NCBI GenBank assembly: GCA_947166015.1
Contig: CAMVCQ010000002.1
Coordinates: 1 to 64,000, forward strand
Direction of reading: 5' to 3'
DNA length: 64,000 nucleotides
Origin: an uncultured Lachnospiraceae bacterium
GTDB taxonomy: Bacteria; Bacillota; Clostridia; Lachnospirales; Lachnospiraceae
Within the stretch, counting starts at the first letter, position 1, and each line of letters opens with the position of its first letter. A model generated the notes under the pieces. That model did no database searches. It was not told where the DNA came from and saw only the letters and a list, made by a program, of their open reading frames with translations. The position numbers and the translations under genes were made by a program. Positions 41,426 through 53,483 of the stretch are shown piece by piece.

Positions 41426-41922
41426 TGGAACAATCTTACGCAGAAGCAACTGCACAAAGGAAAAAAACCACAGGGGGCGTAGTCCTCAAGGTAGTCTGGA
41501 TAATAGCTATCGTGGCATTACTTGCCTGCATGATCATCACCACGTGGCTCGCCATACTCGGAGTGGCCGCAGGAGTGGCACTGTTCTGGTACTGGCCGAG
41601 ATTTGATGTGATGTGGGAATATGTTTACTGCGACGGTCAGCTTGATTTTGACCAGATATTCGGAGGAGAAAAAAGGAAAACCGCGCTCCGCATAGAGATA
41701 GAAAACGCCGATGTGGTTGCTCCGAGCGATTCTGACAGACTGGCTGGCTACAAACAGCTTCCGGTCAAGGATTATTCCTCGCTTGAGGACGATGCAAAAA
41801 AATACGTCGTAGTCATCAAGCTCCCGGACAAGGATGCAAAGGTTATGATAATTTTTGAACCATCAGAAAAAATGGTCGAAATGATGCACGCCAAATGTCC
41901 GAATACGGTTTACATCAACTAG
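41425..41922 (+). CDS. DUF6106-like membrane protein
   Basis: 1-nt overlap with groEL; two hydrophobic segments followed by a cytoplasmic domain. Confidence 0.6.
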
Positions 41923-41938
41923 AATATGAATTTCAAAC

Positions 41939-41998
41939 GGAGTCGAGCGACTGACCACCCAACTTTTTTGGGGGCTGCTCGGCTCCTTAATTTTTTAT
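41939..41998 (+). terminator. Putative terminator hairpin
   Basis: ggagtcgagcga...tgctcggctcc followed by ttaatttttt. Confidence 0.6.
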
Positions 41999-42021
41999 TA
42001 TATATTTATCCAAGTAACTGA

Positions 42022-42163
42022 TATCGATTTTAGGTTGACTGCTTTTGTACGAGGGGGTTCGGTCGCCGCCGGTAAGAGAGCTTAGCTTGCTAAGCTCCTT
42101 ACCGCTGCGTGCGAGCATGAGTGCAAACGACCCCGAGTAAAAGCAGACAACTAAAATCGATTA
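42022..42163 (+). repeat. Multi-hairpin palindromic element, family P
   Basis: Arms tatcgattttaggttgactgcttttgtacgaggggg / ccccgagtaaaagcagacaactaaaatcgatt; inner ccggtaagagagcttagc-ttgc..taagctccttaccg; conserved gcgag.atgagtgcaaacg. Confidence 0.88.
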
Positions 42164-42174
42164 AGATACTATAT

Positions 42175-42278
42175 AATAAAAGATTCAGCAGTCGGGAGCA
42201 TTTCGACTTAAATAAAAGATTCAGCAGTCGGGAGCATTTCGACTTAAATAAAAAATTCAGCAGTTGGGAGCATTTCGC
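42175..42278 (+). repeat. Tandem 36-bp repeats (3 units, last diverged)
   Basis: aataaaagattcagcagtcgggagcatttcgactta at 42175 and 42211 identical; third from 42247 reads aataaaaaattcagcagttgggagcatttcgccc. Confidence 0.95.
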
Positions 42279-42315
42279 CCTTGACATTTTTACCATTTTT
42301 TGATAGCATATTTAA

Positions 42316-44578
<2,263 letters not shown>

Positions 44579-44664
44579 AAATGACCACTTGGATTTGATT
44601 TCGTTTTATATAGAACAATAATAATTGAAGTACATATTTAGATGAATTAAATGGGGGACAAAAA

Positions 44665-45138
44665 GTGAAGGATTATCTGACTTGGGATGAATATTTTATG
44701 GGGATAGCGCTGCTTTCTGCCAAAAGGAGCAAGGATCCGCACACATCTGTGGGGGCCTGCATAGTGGGAGAGGACAACAAGATCCTTTCAATGGGGTATA
44801 ACGGTATGCCCAGGGGGTGCTCGGATGATGAGTATCCGTGGGAGCGAGAAGGCGATGAGCTTGACACAAAGTATATCTATGTGTGTCACGCAGAACTAAA
44901 CGCGATCCTAAACTATGCCGGTACTGACCTCAAGGGGGCAAAAATCTATACCACGCTTTTCCCTTGCAATGAATGCACAAAAGCCCTGATCCAGGTTGGT
45001 ATCAAAGAGGTTATATATAAGGATGATCTGTATCCCGGCTCTGCATCTGTGATCGCTGCGAAAAAAATGATGAAATCGGCAGGGATATCCTACAGGGCCT
45101 ATGAGCAAAAGGAAAAAACGATCAATCTTACGCTTTGA
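44665..45138 (+). CDS. Deoxycytidylate deaminase
   Basis: WDEYFMGIALLSAKRSKDPHTSVGACIV, CHAELNAILN, TLFPCNECTKALIQ. Confidence 0.9.
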   Translation: MKDYLTWDEYFMGIALLSAKRSKDPHTSVGACIVGEDNKILSMGYNGMPRGCSDDEYPWEREGDELDTKYIYVCHAELNAILNYAGTDLKGAKIYTTLFPCNECTKALIQVGIKEVIYKDDLYPGSASVIAAKKMMKSAGISYRAYEQKEKTINLTL

Positions 45139-45159
45139 TAAGTTTACACGTGATATTTT

Positions 45160-45876
45160 TCAGGTCGCCCGAGGGCGGCCTTTTTTTCTGCGAGGTCTTT
45201 CGCCGAATTCCTGTCTGAGACCGGATATGTATTTCCTGCCTATTTCTAAAACTGCTCCGTTGTCAAGCTCAACCGTAGCTGATGTTAAGTCGACACAGCG
45301 GATATGAATTCTGTTAACCACGTATGCACGGTGAACCCGTAAAAAATGTTCGCCATAGTTTCCCATAAAGTCGTCCAAAATCAGGTATGGAACATCAAGG
45401 ATATACGACGCCGTGTTGACGGTGACATACTTACCATTCGCTTCAAGATAGTAGATATCTTGCATTTTGAAGAGATATTTGTCATTATTGACCGGGAAAA
45501 CGATGTCGGTGCAGTCATTTTTCCCTGCCATCCTTCTGGTGCATAGGTAAACTATCTGGATGATGTCATCATTTGTGAGAGGTTTCACGAAGTAATCATA
45601 GCAATGGATCTCGTGGAACGCTTTTTTTTCCAAGTGTCTGTCTTTCGCAAAAAACAGTATCGGAACAGAGCAGTGACGGGGGATCTGCCTGACGTATTCC
45701 GCAAGGCTATAGCCCTCTTTTTCACGGCCATCAAGGTCGATAATTATCATGGAATAATTATCGGATGTGAGGAAGGTTTTGAACTCTCTTTTTGTAGAAA
45801 CAAAGCGGATAAACTTACCGTTTCTCTCACCAAGTGGCATAGGAAAATGAGCTCCGTAGATCAACACTTCAGACAT
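45160..45876 (-). CDS. LytTR family regulator with atypical receiver-like N-terminus
   Basis: LytTR: YLEANGKYVTVNT...LDDFMGNYGEHFLRVHRAYVVNRIHI; receiver-like MIIIDLDG...VKPLTNDDI without the usual N-terminal acidic pair. Confidence 0.85.
   Translation of the reverse strand: MSEVLIYGAHFPMPLGERNGKFIRFVSTKREFKTFLTSDNYSMIIIDLDGREKEGYSLAEYVRQIPRHCSVPILFFAKDRHLEKKAFHEIHCYDYFVKPLTNDDIIQIVYLCTRRMAGKNDCTDIVFPVNNDKYLFKMQDIYYLEANGKYVTVNTASYILDVPYLILDDFMGNYGEHFLRVHRAYVVNRIHIRCVDLTSATVELDNGAVLEIGRKYISGLRQEFGERPRRKKGRPRAT
45162..45187 (+). terminator. Terminator hairpin inside the 3' end of the convergent LytTR gene
   Basis: aggtcgcccgagggcggcctttttttc. Confidence 0.7.
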
Positions 45877-46213
45877 TGTTTCCTCCATTCCTGTCGGACG
45901 ATTTTTCTGAGTTTTCATAACAATAAATCAATAGATCCTGCATTACATGGTTTCCGTCAGAGGGCTTTTTGTGCGAATCATACATGACATTTTTTCTGCT
46001 GACGCCAATGAGCAGATAAAGCGGATCTGCGCCCATGTATCTGTATAGATTGATAACTTTTTTTACATCTATCGTGTATGCGCCTGACTCGAGCTTGCGG
46101 TAGTGATCCACGCTGACATCCAATATATTTGCAAGCTCTGTCTTTGACAGTCCGGCTCGAAGCCTCAGTTTTTGGAGCCTTTGTCCGATCTCTTCGTTTT
46201 CCTGTTTTCTCAT
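45869..46213 (-). CDS. XRE-family HTH regulator
   Basis: IGQRLQKLRLRAGLSKTELANILDVSVDHYRKLESGAYTID; ATG at 46213 preceded by GGAGG from element L. Confidence 0.88.
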   Translation of the reverse strand: MRKQENEEIGQRLQKLRLRAGLSKTELANILDVSVDHYRKLESGAYTIDVKKVINLYRYMGADPLYLLIGVSRKNVMYDSHKKPSDGNHVMQDLLIYCYENSEKSSDRNGGNNV

Positions 46214-46219
46214 AATATT

Positions 46220-46584
46220 CCTCCATGACGAGCACTTGTGCGAGTCACCGCATACGTGCCTCCAGCACGTATGTCGGATCAAAGGCTATTTGTGACGCTC
46301 CGGCACAAATAGCCGTGTGAAAAATCGTTACTATTCACGGGTAACCAAACCATTCGGAATGTCCGTTCTTCTCGCTTTGACCTTGCAAGCAAGCTTGCAG
46401 ATTCAAAGCTTCGTAGAACTCTATCGTGTCTTTCAGACACACATTCCTCATGTGCTTTGGTTACCGTACACGGTTTGTATGTAATGTATATGCACACTTT
46501 AGAGCAAGCTCTAAGTGTACATATACATTACATACACCCGTGAATAGTAACGAAAAATCAGCATATCAATGCGATTTTTCACAC
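46220..46584 (-). other. Candidate structured leader element L, copy 2, interrupted by a 225-bp insertion
   Basis: Minus strand: gtgtgaaaaatc..//..gatttttcacac-ggctatttg..caaatagcc-tttgatccga-catacgtgc..gcacgtatg-cggtgactcgcacaagtgctcgtcatggagg; collinear with 15834-15961 after removing the insertion. Confidence 0.82.
46327..46551. mobile_element. MITE-like non-autonomous element nested in leader element L
   Basis: Perfect 16-bp TIR gttactattcacgggt / acccgtgaatagtaac; flanked by 8-bp direct repeat gaaaaatc (46319-46326, 46552-46559); no transposase ORF. Confidence 0.88.
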
Positions 46585-46779
46585 TAATCTCCATCTGCAA
46601 ACGGTTTATTTTTGCTGAGTCTGATTATACTTCATGGGGTGGGATAAAGCAACGGAAATAAATGTTAGATATAGGAAATATACTTCTGTTGAAGAATGAA
46701 GGCTTTCGAGTTAAAATATACTCAGCCGCAATATGTGGTGAGGCTCAAAAAACAAAATACAAAATAGGGAGGTAGAGGA

Positions 46780-47271
46780 ATGCCTGAATACGGTTCTGGT
46801 ATGACATTACAAATCACGGATTTCGATGAATACTCGATTGCCTACGGAAAAACAGTTCGGTGTTTGAGACAGATCAGAGGTTTATCGATCGAAGAGTTGG
46901 CGGAAAAGGCAAAAATGACCGGAAAAACCATCGGAGCTATCGAGAATTGCAAAACCTGTAACCCCAGGCTTGATTCACAGGTGATGATCGGCAACGCTCT
47001 TCAGGTGGATCAAGTTGAATTCTCGCACGCAGTTGACTATACATATCGTTGCAGAAATGAGCACTCGGTGGGAGCATCAAAGCGTCTCGAGGCTTATATG
47101 GAAAAGCTTTCTAACCTTGAAAAAGAGAAAGAACCTCCCAATTTAGCCAAGCTGAAGGGAATCATAAATCTATCACTGAATGTGCTTACTTCTGCTATTT
47201 CGGAGGATGTATCGATCGTTGAGATAGGAAAAATAAGTACAGCGATACAAAATTTGGGGGGTTATTTTTGA
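46780..47271 (+). CDS. XRE-family HTH regulator
   Basis: YGKTVRCLRQIRGLSIEELAEKAKMTGKTIGAIENCKTCNPRLDSQVMIGNALQV. Confidence 0.85.
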   Translation: MPEYGSGMTLQITDFDEYSIAYGKTVRCLRQIRGLSIEELAEKAKMTGKTIGAIENCKTCNPRLDSQVMIGNALQVDQVEFSHAVDYTYRCRNEHSVGASKRLEAYMEKLSNLEKEKEPPNLAKLKGIINLSLNVLTSAISEDVSIVEIGKISTAIQNLGGYF

Positions 47272-47379
47272 AAAATAACTTGACACACCGCTTGTTGTGA
47301 GATATACTGTCAAAGTATCTGTTTTTAAGGAGTTGAACAAATCAGATTCCTAAGTAACTAAGAGATGGAGGTGTAGAAA

Positions 47380-47643
47380 TTGGCTAATATTAAGTCAGCG
47401 AAAAAGCGTATTCTTGTATCACGCAAGCGTGCAGACCGCAACAAATCAGTTCGTTCACGCGTAAAGACAGCTGTGAAAAAGGTAGATGCAGCTATCGAAG
47501 CAGGTGACAAGACAGCAGCTACAGAAGCACTTCGCGCAGCAGTTTCAGAGCTTGACAAAGCTACCAAAAAAGGTATATATCACAAGAATACCACTGCCCG
47601 CAAGGTTTCAAGATTGACAAAAGCTGTAAACGCACTTAGCTAA
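47380..47643 (+). CDS. rpsT: 30S ribosomal protein S20
   Basis: MANIKSAKKRILVSRKRADRNKSVRSRVKTAVKKVDAAIEAGD...HKNTTARKVSRLTKAVNAL. Confidence 0.97.
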   Translation: MANIKSAKKRILVSRKRADRNKSVRSRVKTAVKKVDAAIEAGDKTAATEALRAAVSELDKATKKGIYHKNTTARKVSRLTKAVNALS

Positions 47644-47707
47644 AACCCACTGAAGTCGTTCAATAATAACTGAGACCGGGTCGTTCCCGGCAAATGTGCA
47701 ATTGATC

Positions 47708-47742
47708 ATTACCCCGGACCTGTTTGGCCCGGGGTAATTTAA
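47708..47742 (+). terminator. Putative terminator hairpin
   Basis: attaccccgg-acctgtttggc-ccggggtaat followed by ttaaat. Confidence 0.65.
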
Positions 47743-47852
47743 ATAAAAACCTATAACTAAAACTAAAACCAATAATAATGTCCGACTTTTTTTGGTGACA
47801 GCAAGGTAAAATCAGTCGGGACATTATTTTGAAAACACCTGGATTTATGTAA

Positions 47853-50303
47853 ATGGGGGATTTCATGGGAAAAATTGATGAGCTTTTAAACAAAAAAGGA
47901 GAGGTCATATACCTCGACGGAGCGACCGGAACCGAGCTTGCTGCAGCAGGTATGCCGGGCGGAGTGTGCCCTGAGGCTTGGGTTATGGAGCACGAGGAGG
48001 TGTTTGTAGACCTTCAGAAAAAGTATATAAGCGCCGGATCAGACATCCTGTATACGATGACTTTTTCGTGCAATGAGATAAAGCTAAGCGATCACGGAAT
48101 GGCAGACAGACAGGAGGAGATGATCCACAGCCTTGTGGCTTTGAGTAAGCGTGCCATAAAAGAGTCAAATGTGGACAGAAAAGTCCTAGTGTTTGGTGAC
48201 ATCTCGATGACCGGCAAGCAGCTAAAGCCCGTCGGAGACCTCGACACGGACGAGCTGATAAATGTGTACTCACGGACCGTAAAATACATGCTCGATGCGG
48301 GAGTGGACGGCTTTGCGATAGAGACGATGGTAAGCCTCGCTGAGGCCAGAGCTGCGCTTATCGCGGTCAAGGAGGCGTGCGACCTTCCTGTGATCGTGAC
48401 GCTTACATACGAGGATGACGGCAGAACACTGTTTGGAACCTCGCCCGAGACCGCTATGGCGGTTTTGCAGGCGATGGGGGCGGATGCAGTTGGATTTAAT
48501 TGCTCGTCGGGTCCTGCGGAGATGACAGAGCTTATCAAGTCAGCGCTAAAAATTGCCCAAGTTCCCGTGGTAGTCAAGCCAAATGCCGGAATTCCGCGCC
48601 TGGTAAACGGAAAAACTATATACGATCTTGATGAAAAAGGCTTCGGAGAGGCGATGAAAGAGATCCGAAGACTTGGAGTTTCGATACTCGGAGGGTGCTG
48701 CGGTACAACGCCTGAGCACATCAAAGAGCTTGTAAACAGCACAAAAGATATGCCCGCTGACAAAAGCCCCGAAAAAGAGGCTCCCTGCACGATACTCACG
48801 ACTGAGCGAAATGTACTAAGAATTGAGAAAAACGGCAGGTTTATGATCATCGGAGAGAGGATAAATCCTACCGGGAAAAATGACCTGAAAGAAGCACTGA
48901 AGACCAAAAATATCGAGTTTGTGACAGATATGGCAGTCTCACAGGTGAGCCTTGGTGCAAAGCTTCTCGATGTAAATCTCGGAATGAACGGAATAGATGA
49001 AAAAGAGATTATGTGTGAGGTGACGGACAAGCTGACGCTTGCAGTGGATGTACCGTTATCCATAGACTCGTCGGATGTCGATGTCATAGAGGCGGCGCTC
49101 AGGAGATATCCGGGCCGCGCGCTCATAAACTCCGTATCACTTGAGCCGGGGAAAGCTGAGGCACTGCTCCCGGTTGCCAAAAAATACGGCGCGTGCGTGA
49201 TACTTCTGCCGCTTAGCGAGTCAGGACTTCCAAAAGATATAGAAGAAAAGCACAAAAATGTCGACAAGTTGATAAGCCTTGCAAAGGAGGCGGGGTTATC
49301 AGAGGAGGACCTCGTGGTCGACGGACTTGTAGCAACTGTCGGAGCCAACAAAAAAGCTGCACTCGAGGTGATGGAGACTATCAAATACTGCAAGGAGCAG
49401 AAAAATGTCCTGACAGTCTGCGGGCTGTCAAACATATCGTTTGGATTACCGGAGAGATCATTTGTCAACACGGCATTTTTGACAATGGCTATATGTACCG
49501 GACTAAACCTTGCGATATCAAATCCGTCCCAGACGCTTCTCGTAAATGCGGCGCTTGCTTCGGATCTGCTTTTGAACAAACCGGGAGCAGATGAGAGCTA
49601 CATAAACGGCGTGAAGCCTGTGCAAAGCGAAGCTGTGCAGGTACAGGCACCGTCTGATTTTATGGCTGATATGGGAGACATATCAGAGCTTACGGAGGCT
49701 GTGATAAAAGGTCGTAGCTCAAGGATAGAAAAACTTGTAAATGACATGCTTGATGACGGAGCCGAGCCGGGAAGCATCATAGATGAGCAGCTGATCCCGG
49801 CTATAAATAAAGTCGGAGAGTTGTTTGAGAAAAAGATATATTTCCTTCCGCAGCTCATATCATCAGCGGAGAGTATGTCTGTTGCGATGGATATACTCGA
49901 GCCGCTTATCGCAAATGATAAATCAAGAGAGCAGCTGGAGACCGTGGTTATGGCGACTGTGAAGGGAGATGTTCACGACATTGGCAAAAATCTCGTAGTA
50001 ATGATGCTCAAAAACTACGGCTACGAAGTGATCGATCTCGGCAAGGATGTGGAGACAGAGATCATCATCCAAACTGCCAAGGAGAAAAATGCCGCGATAA
50101 TTGGTCTGTCAGCGCTTATGACTACAACGATGACAGAGATGGCTGAGGTTGTGAAGCAGAAGAATGCTGCGGGGCTTCAGGCGAAGGTCATCATCGGGGG
50201 CGCGTGCGTGACGGATGATTATGCGAAAGAGATTGGCGCCGATGGGTATTCGGAGGATGCCGCCGAAGCGGTAAAGGTTGTTAATGCTCTCCTTGGACAT
50301 TGA
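47853..50303 (+). CDS. metH: Cobalamin-dependent methionine synthase (Hcy, pterin and B12 domains; no reactivation domain)
   Basis: GATGTELAAAGMP, LGGCCGTTPEHIK, MIIGERINPTGK, DVHDIGKNLVVMMLKNYGYEVIDLGKDV. Confidence 0.9.
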   Translation: MGDFMGKIDELLNKKGEVIYLDGATGTELAAAGMPGGVCPEAWVMEHEEVFVDLQKKYISAGSDILYTMTFSCNEIKLSDHGMADRQEEMIHSLVALSKRAIKESNVDRKVLVFGDISMTGKQLKPVGDLDTDELINVYSRTVKYMLDAGVDGFAIETMVSLAEARAALIAVKEACDLPVIVTLTYEDDGRTLFGTSPETAMAVLQAMGADAVGFNCSSGPAEMTELIKSALKIAQVPVVVKPNAGIPRLVNGKTIYDLDEKGFGEAMKEIRRLGVSILGGCCGTTPEHIKELVNSTKDMPADKSPEKEAPCTILTTERNVLRIEKNGRFMIIGERINPTGKNDLKEALKTKNIEFVTDMAVSQVSLGAKLLDVNLGMNGIDEKEIMCEVTDKLTLAVDVPLSIDSSDVDVIEAALRRYPGRALINSVSLEPGKAEALLPVAKKYGACVILLPLSESGLPKDIEEKHKNVDKLISLAKEAGLSEEDLVVDGLVATVGANKKAALEVMETIKYCKEQKNVLTVCGLSNISFGLPERSFVNTAFLTMAICTGLNLAISNPSQTLLVNAALASDLLLNKPGADESYINGVKPVQSEAVQVQAPSDFMADMGDISELTEAVIKGRSSRIEKLVNDMLDDGAEPGSIIDEQLIPAINKVGELFEKKIYFLPQLISSAESMSVAMDILEPLIANDKSREQLETVVMATVKGDVHDIGKNLVVMMLKNYGYEVIDLGKDVETEIIIQTAKEKNAAIIGLSALMTTTMTEMAEVVKQKNAAGLQAKVIIGGACVTDDYAKEIGADGYSEDAAEAVKVVNALLGH

Positions 50304-50443
50304 GTAGACAATAGTAGAACGATGAAAAACCGATGTAATATATTAAATCGATAAAAAAATTGACATGGGGACATTTTTGTAAGAAAATATATATAGAGCT
50401 TGCGGGGAGCGTATCCGAATAAGCAAGCCAACAGGAGGAAGAT

Positions 50444-51508
50444 GTGGCAAATCAGAATACCAACAACACAAGAAATGCGGCGAGGAGAAAAAAGAAAAGA
50501 ACTGGCCGCATAATCAGAAGGATATTTTTGGTGCTGGGAATAATGATCTCGGCAACCTTCGGAATAATTGCAGCAACCTTGGTTCATAGAGGTGAAAGAG
50601 CACTCGGAATGATAAACTACAATGAAAAAGAAAAGCTTTCCGATGTCGACCTCTCCAAGTACAAGCTGGCATCTGACAAACAGGTGATCAATATCCTGCT
50701 CGTGGGAGCTGACAAAAATGAAGATGAGCAGTCGGTCAAGGGAGCTGAGAGGCGTTCGGACTCGATGATGATCGCGACGATCGATGTCAAGCACAACAAG
50801 CTTAAGCTAACTTCTCTTATGAGAGATATGTATGTGCAGGTTCCGGGACGTGGAAACCAGAAGCTCAATGCGGCGTACTCATATGGAGGGATTCAGCTTC
50901 TTTATGAAACGCTTGCGCAGAACTTCGGAGTAAAAATGGACGGATACGCCGAGGTAAACTTTGATTCGTTTGTAAATGTCGTAGATCAGATCGGAGGAGT
51001 GGAGGTCAACCTTACCGAATCCGAGCAAAAGGCTATGAGTACAGCGACATGGGTCAAGAGAAAAAAATATCGTAAATGCAAGGTCGGCAAACAAACCTTC
51101 AATGGAATACAGGCGCTTGGTTACTGCAGAATGAGACATGGACAAAAGATAGGCTACGGCAGGTACCTGGGTGCTTATACGAAGAGCGGAAAAGGCGATG
51201 ACTTCGGACGAGTAGAAAGACAGAGACTGACTATACAGGCTATCACGAAAAAGATCAAGTCGATGTCTGCAAATGATGTGCTTGCACTTGCTGAGAATAT
51301 CCTGCCAAGTGTAACAACCGACATCCCTAAGGATGACATCATGACATATTTGGTGACTGTAGTCACTATGGGAACGTCAAAAATCAATCAGTTTTCTTTG
51401 CCTGCGGACAACAATTACACCAACCAAACCGTAGGCGGACAGCAGGTGCTTGTGTCGGATATCGCAAGCAATAAAGCAGCACTGAAGAAATTTTTGTACA
51501 ATTCCTGA
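50444..51508 (+). CDS. LytR-CpsA-Psr family protein
   Basis: INILLVGADKNE...RRSDSMMIATIDVKHNKLKLTSLMRDMYVQVPGRGNQKLNAAYSYGG...GYCRMRHG. Confidence 0.92.
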   Translation: MANQNTNNTRNAARRKKKRTGRIIRRIFLVLGIMISATFGIIAATLVHRGERALGMINYNEKEKLSDVDLSKYKLASDKQVINILLVGADKNEDEQSVKGAERRSDSMMIATIDVKHNKLKLTSLMRDMYVQVPGRGNQKLNAAYSYGGIQLLYETLAQNFGVKMDGYAEVNFDSFVNVVDQIGGVEVNLTESEQKAMSTATWVKRKKYRKCKVGKQTFNGIQALGYCRMRHGQKIGYGRYLGAYTKSGKGDDFGRVERQRLTIQAITKKIKSMSANDVLALAENILPSVTTDIPKDDIMTYLVTVVTMGTSKINQFSLPADNNYTNQTVGGQQVLVSDIASNKAALKKFLYNS

Positions 51509-51722
51509 TAAATTCGCAAGGGAAAGAGGATTTGGATATAGACCTCATAAGGACCGTGTGCTTTGGTATTTATTTCCGGGCATACGGTCTTTCGGTTTAT
51601 AAGCGAAAAGCGAAAGTGAAAAGTACGGTCGGTCTTGACATTTTTGTCACAGAATGATAGAATTGGTTTTGTTTGTGAATTTGAGGGGTTGGTTTTGAAA
51701 AAAGGACGAGGGAGTAGTGATA

Positions 51723-52205
51723 ATGAGCAAAGTGGTTTTGTCGATACTTGTAAACAATACATCAGGTGTTTTGAGCCGCGTGGCAGGGCTGTTTGCAAGG
51801 CGTGGGTACAATATAGACAGTGTGACGGTCGGAGAGACCGAAGACAGCAGATTTTCGAGGATGACGGTTGCTGTGACGGGTGACGATATCGTCATAGATC
51901 AGATAAAAAAACAGGTAAACAAACTCGAGGATGTCAAGTCGGTCAAAGAGCTTGCCGGCGGATCATCTGTTTACAGAGAGCTGATACTTGTAAAAATAGC
52001 CACTACGAAGGGGGATCTCCCTGTGATAAGTGCTTTGGCAGATACATTCAGAGCAAAAATAGACGATATGTCCGACGGATCAATGATCCTCGAGATGACA
52101 GGTAACCAGGCGAAGGTGGACGTTTTGATAAACCGCCTGAAGGGTTACGAAATAGATATAATAGAATTAGTCAGAACCGGTATATCCGGATTGGCTAGGG
52201 GTTGA
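51723..52205 (+). CDS. ilvN: Acetolactate synthase small subunit
   Basis: VLSILVNNTSGVLSRVAGLFARRGYNIDSVTVGETEDSRFSRMTV. Confidence 0.94.
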   Translation: MSKVVLSILVNNTSGVLSRVAGLFARRGYNIDSVTVGETEDSRFSRMTVAVTGDDIVIDQIKKQVNKLEDVKSVKELAGGSSVYRELILVKIATTKGDLPVISALADTFRAKIDDMSDGSMILEMTGNQAKVDVLINRLKGYEIDIIELVRTGISGLARG

Positions 52206-52239
52206 TCAAGTATAAGGATATATTATTTAGTTTTGTAGT

Positions 52240-52377
52240 AGATTCTGGAGTTTACTGCTTTCAAACGAGGATAGTTCGCAGCCGTCGGTATGAGAGTTTG
52301 GTATTTTCAAACTCCATACCGCTACGGCGAGAATAAGTGCAAACGCTGTCCGAGTGAAAGCAGTAAACCCGGAATCT
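52240..52377 (+). repeat. Multi-hairpin palindromic element, family P (variant arms) between ilvN and ilvC
   Basis: Arms agattctggagtttactgctttcaaacgagga / tccgagtgaaagcagtaaacccggaatct; inner ccgtcggtatgagagtttgg..ttcaaactccataccgctacgg; gcgagaataagtgcaaacg. Confidence 0.87.
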
Positions 52378-52423
52378 CAGGAACAATAAGTTAACCAATT
52401 CCGGTTATCCGGAAAGGCTATAA

Positions 52424-53482
<1,059 letters not shown>

Positions 53483-53483
53483 T

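Noticed and set aside
42175-42278. 36-bp repeat unit reminiscent of a CRISPR repeat length
   Set aside because: Units are directly adjacent without spacers and there are no cas genes; called tandem repeat instead.
46279-46497. 72-aa ORF inside the nested MITE
   Set aside because: Composed of hairpin arms; not transposase-like.
48092-49579. Long antisense ORF (495 aa, minus) across metH
   Set aside because: Ser-rich, low-complexity translation typical of the shadow of a codon-biased sense gene; same reasoning for the other antisense ORFs in the track.
47853-50303. Missing MetH reactivation domain as an anomaly
   Set aside because: MetH forms without the C-terminal activation domain are known in other anaerobic bacteria; not treated as novel.
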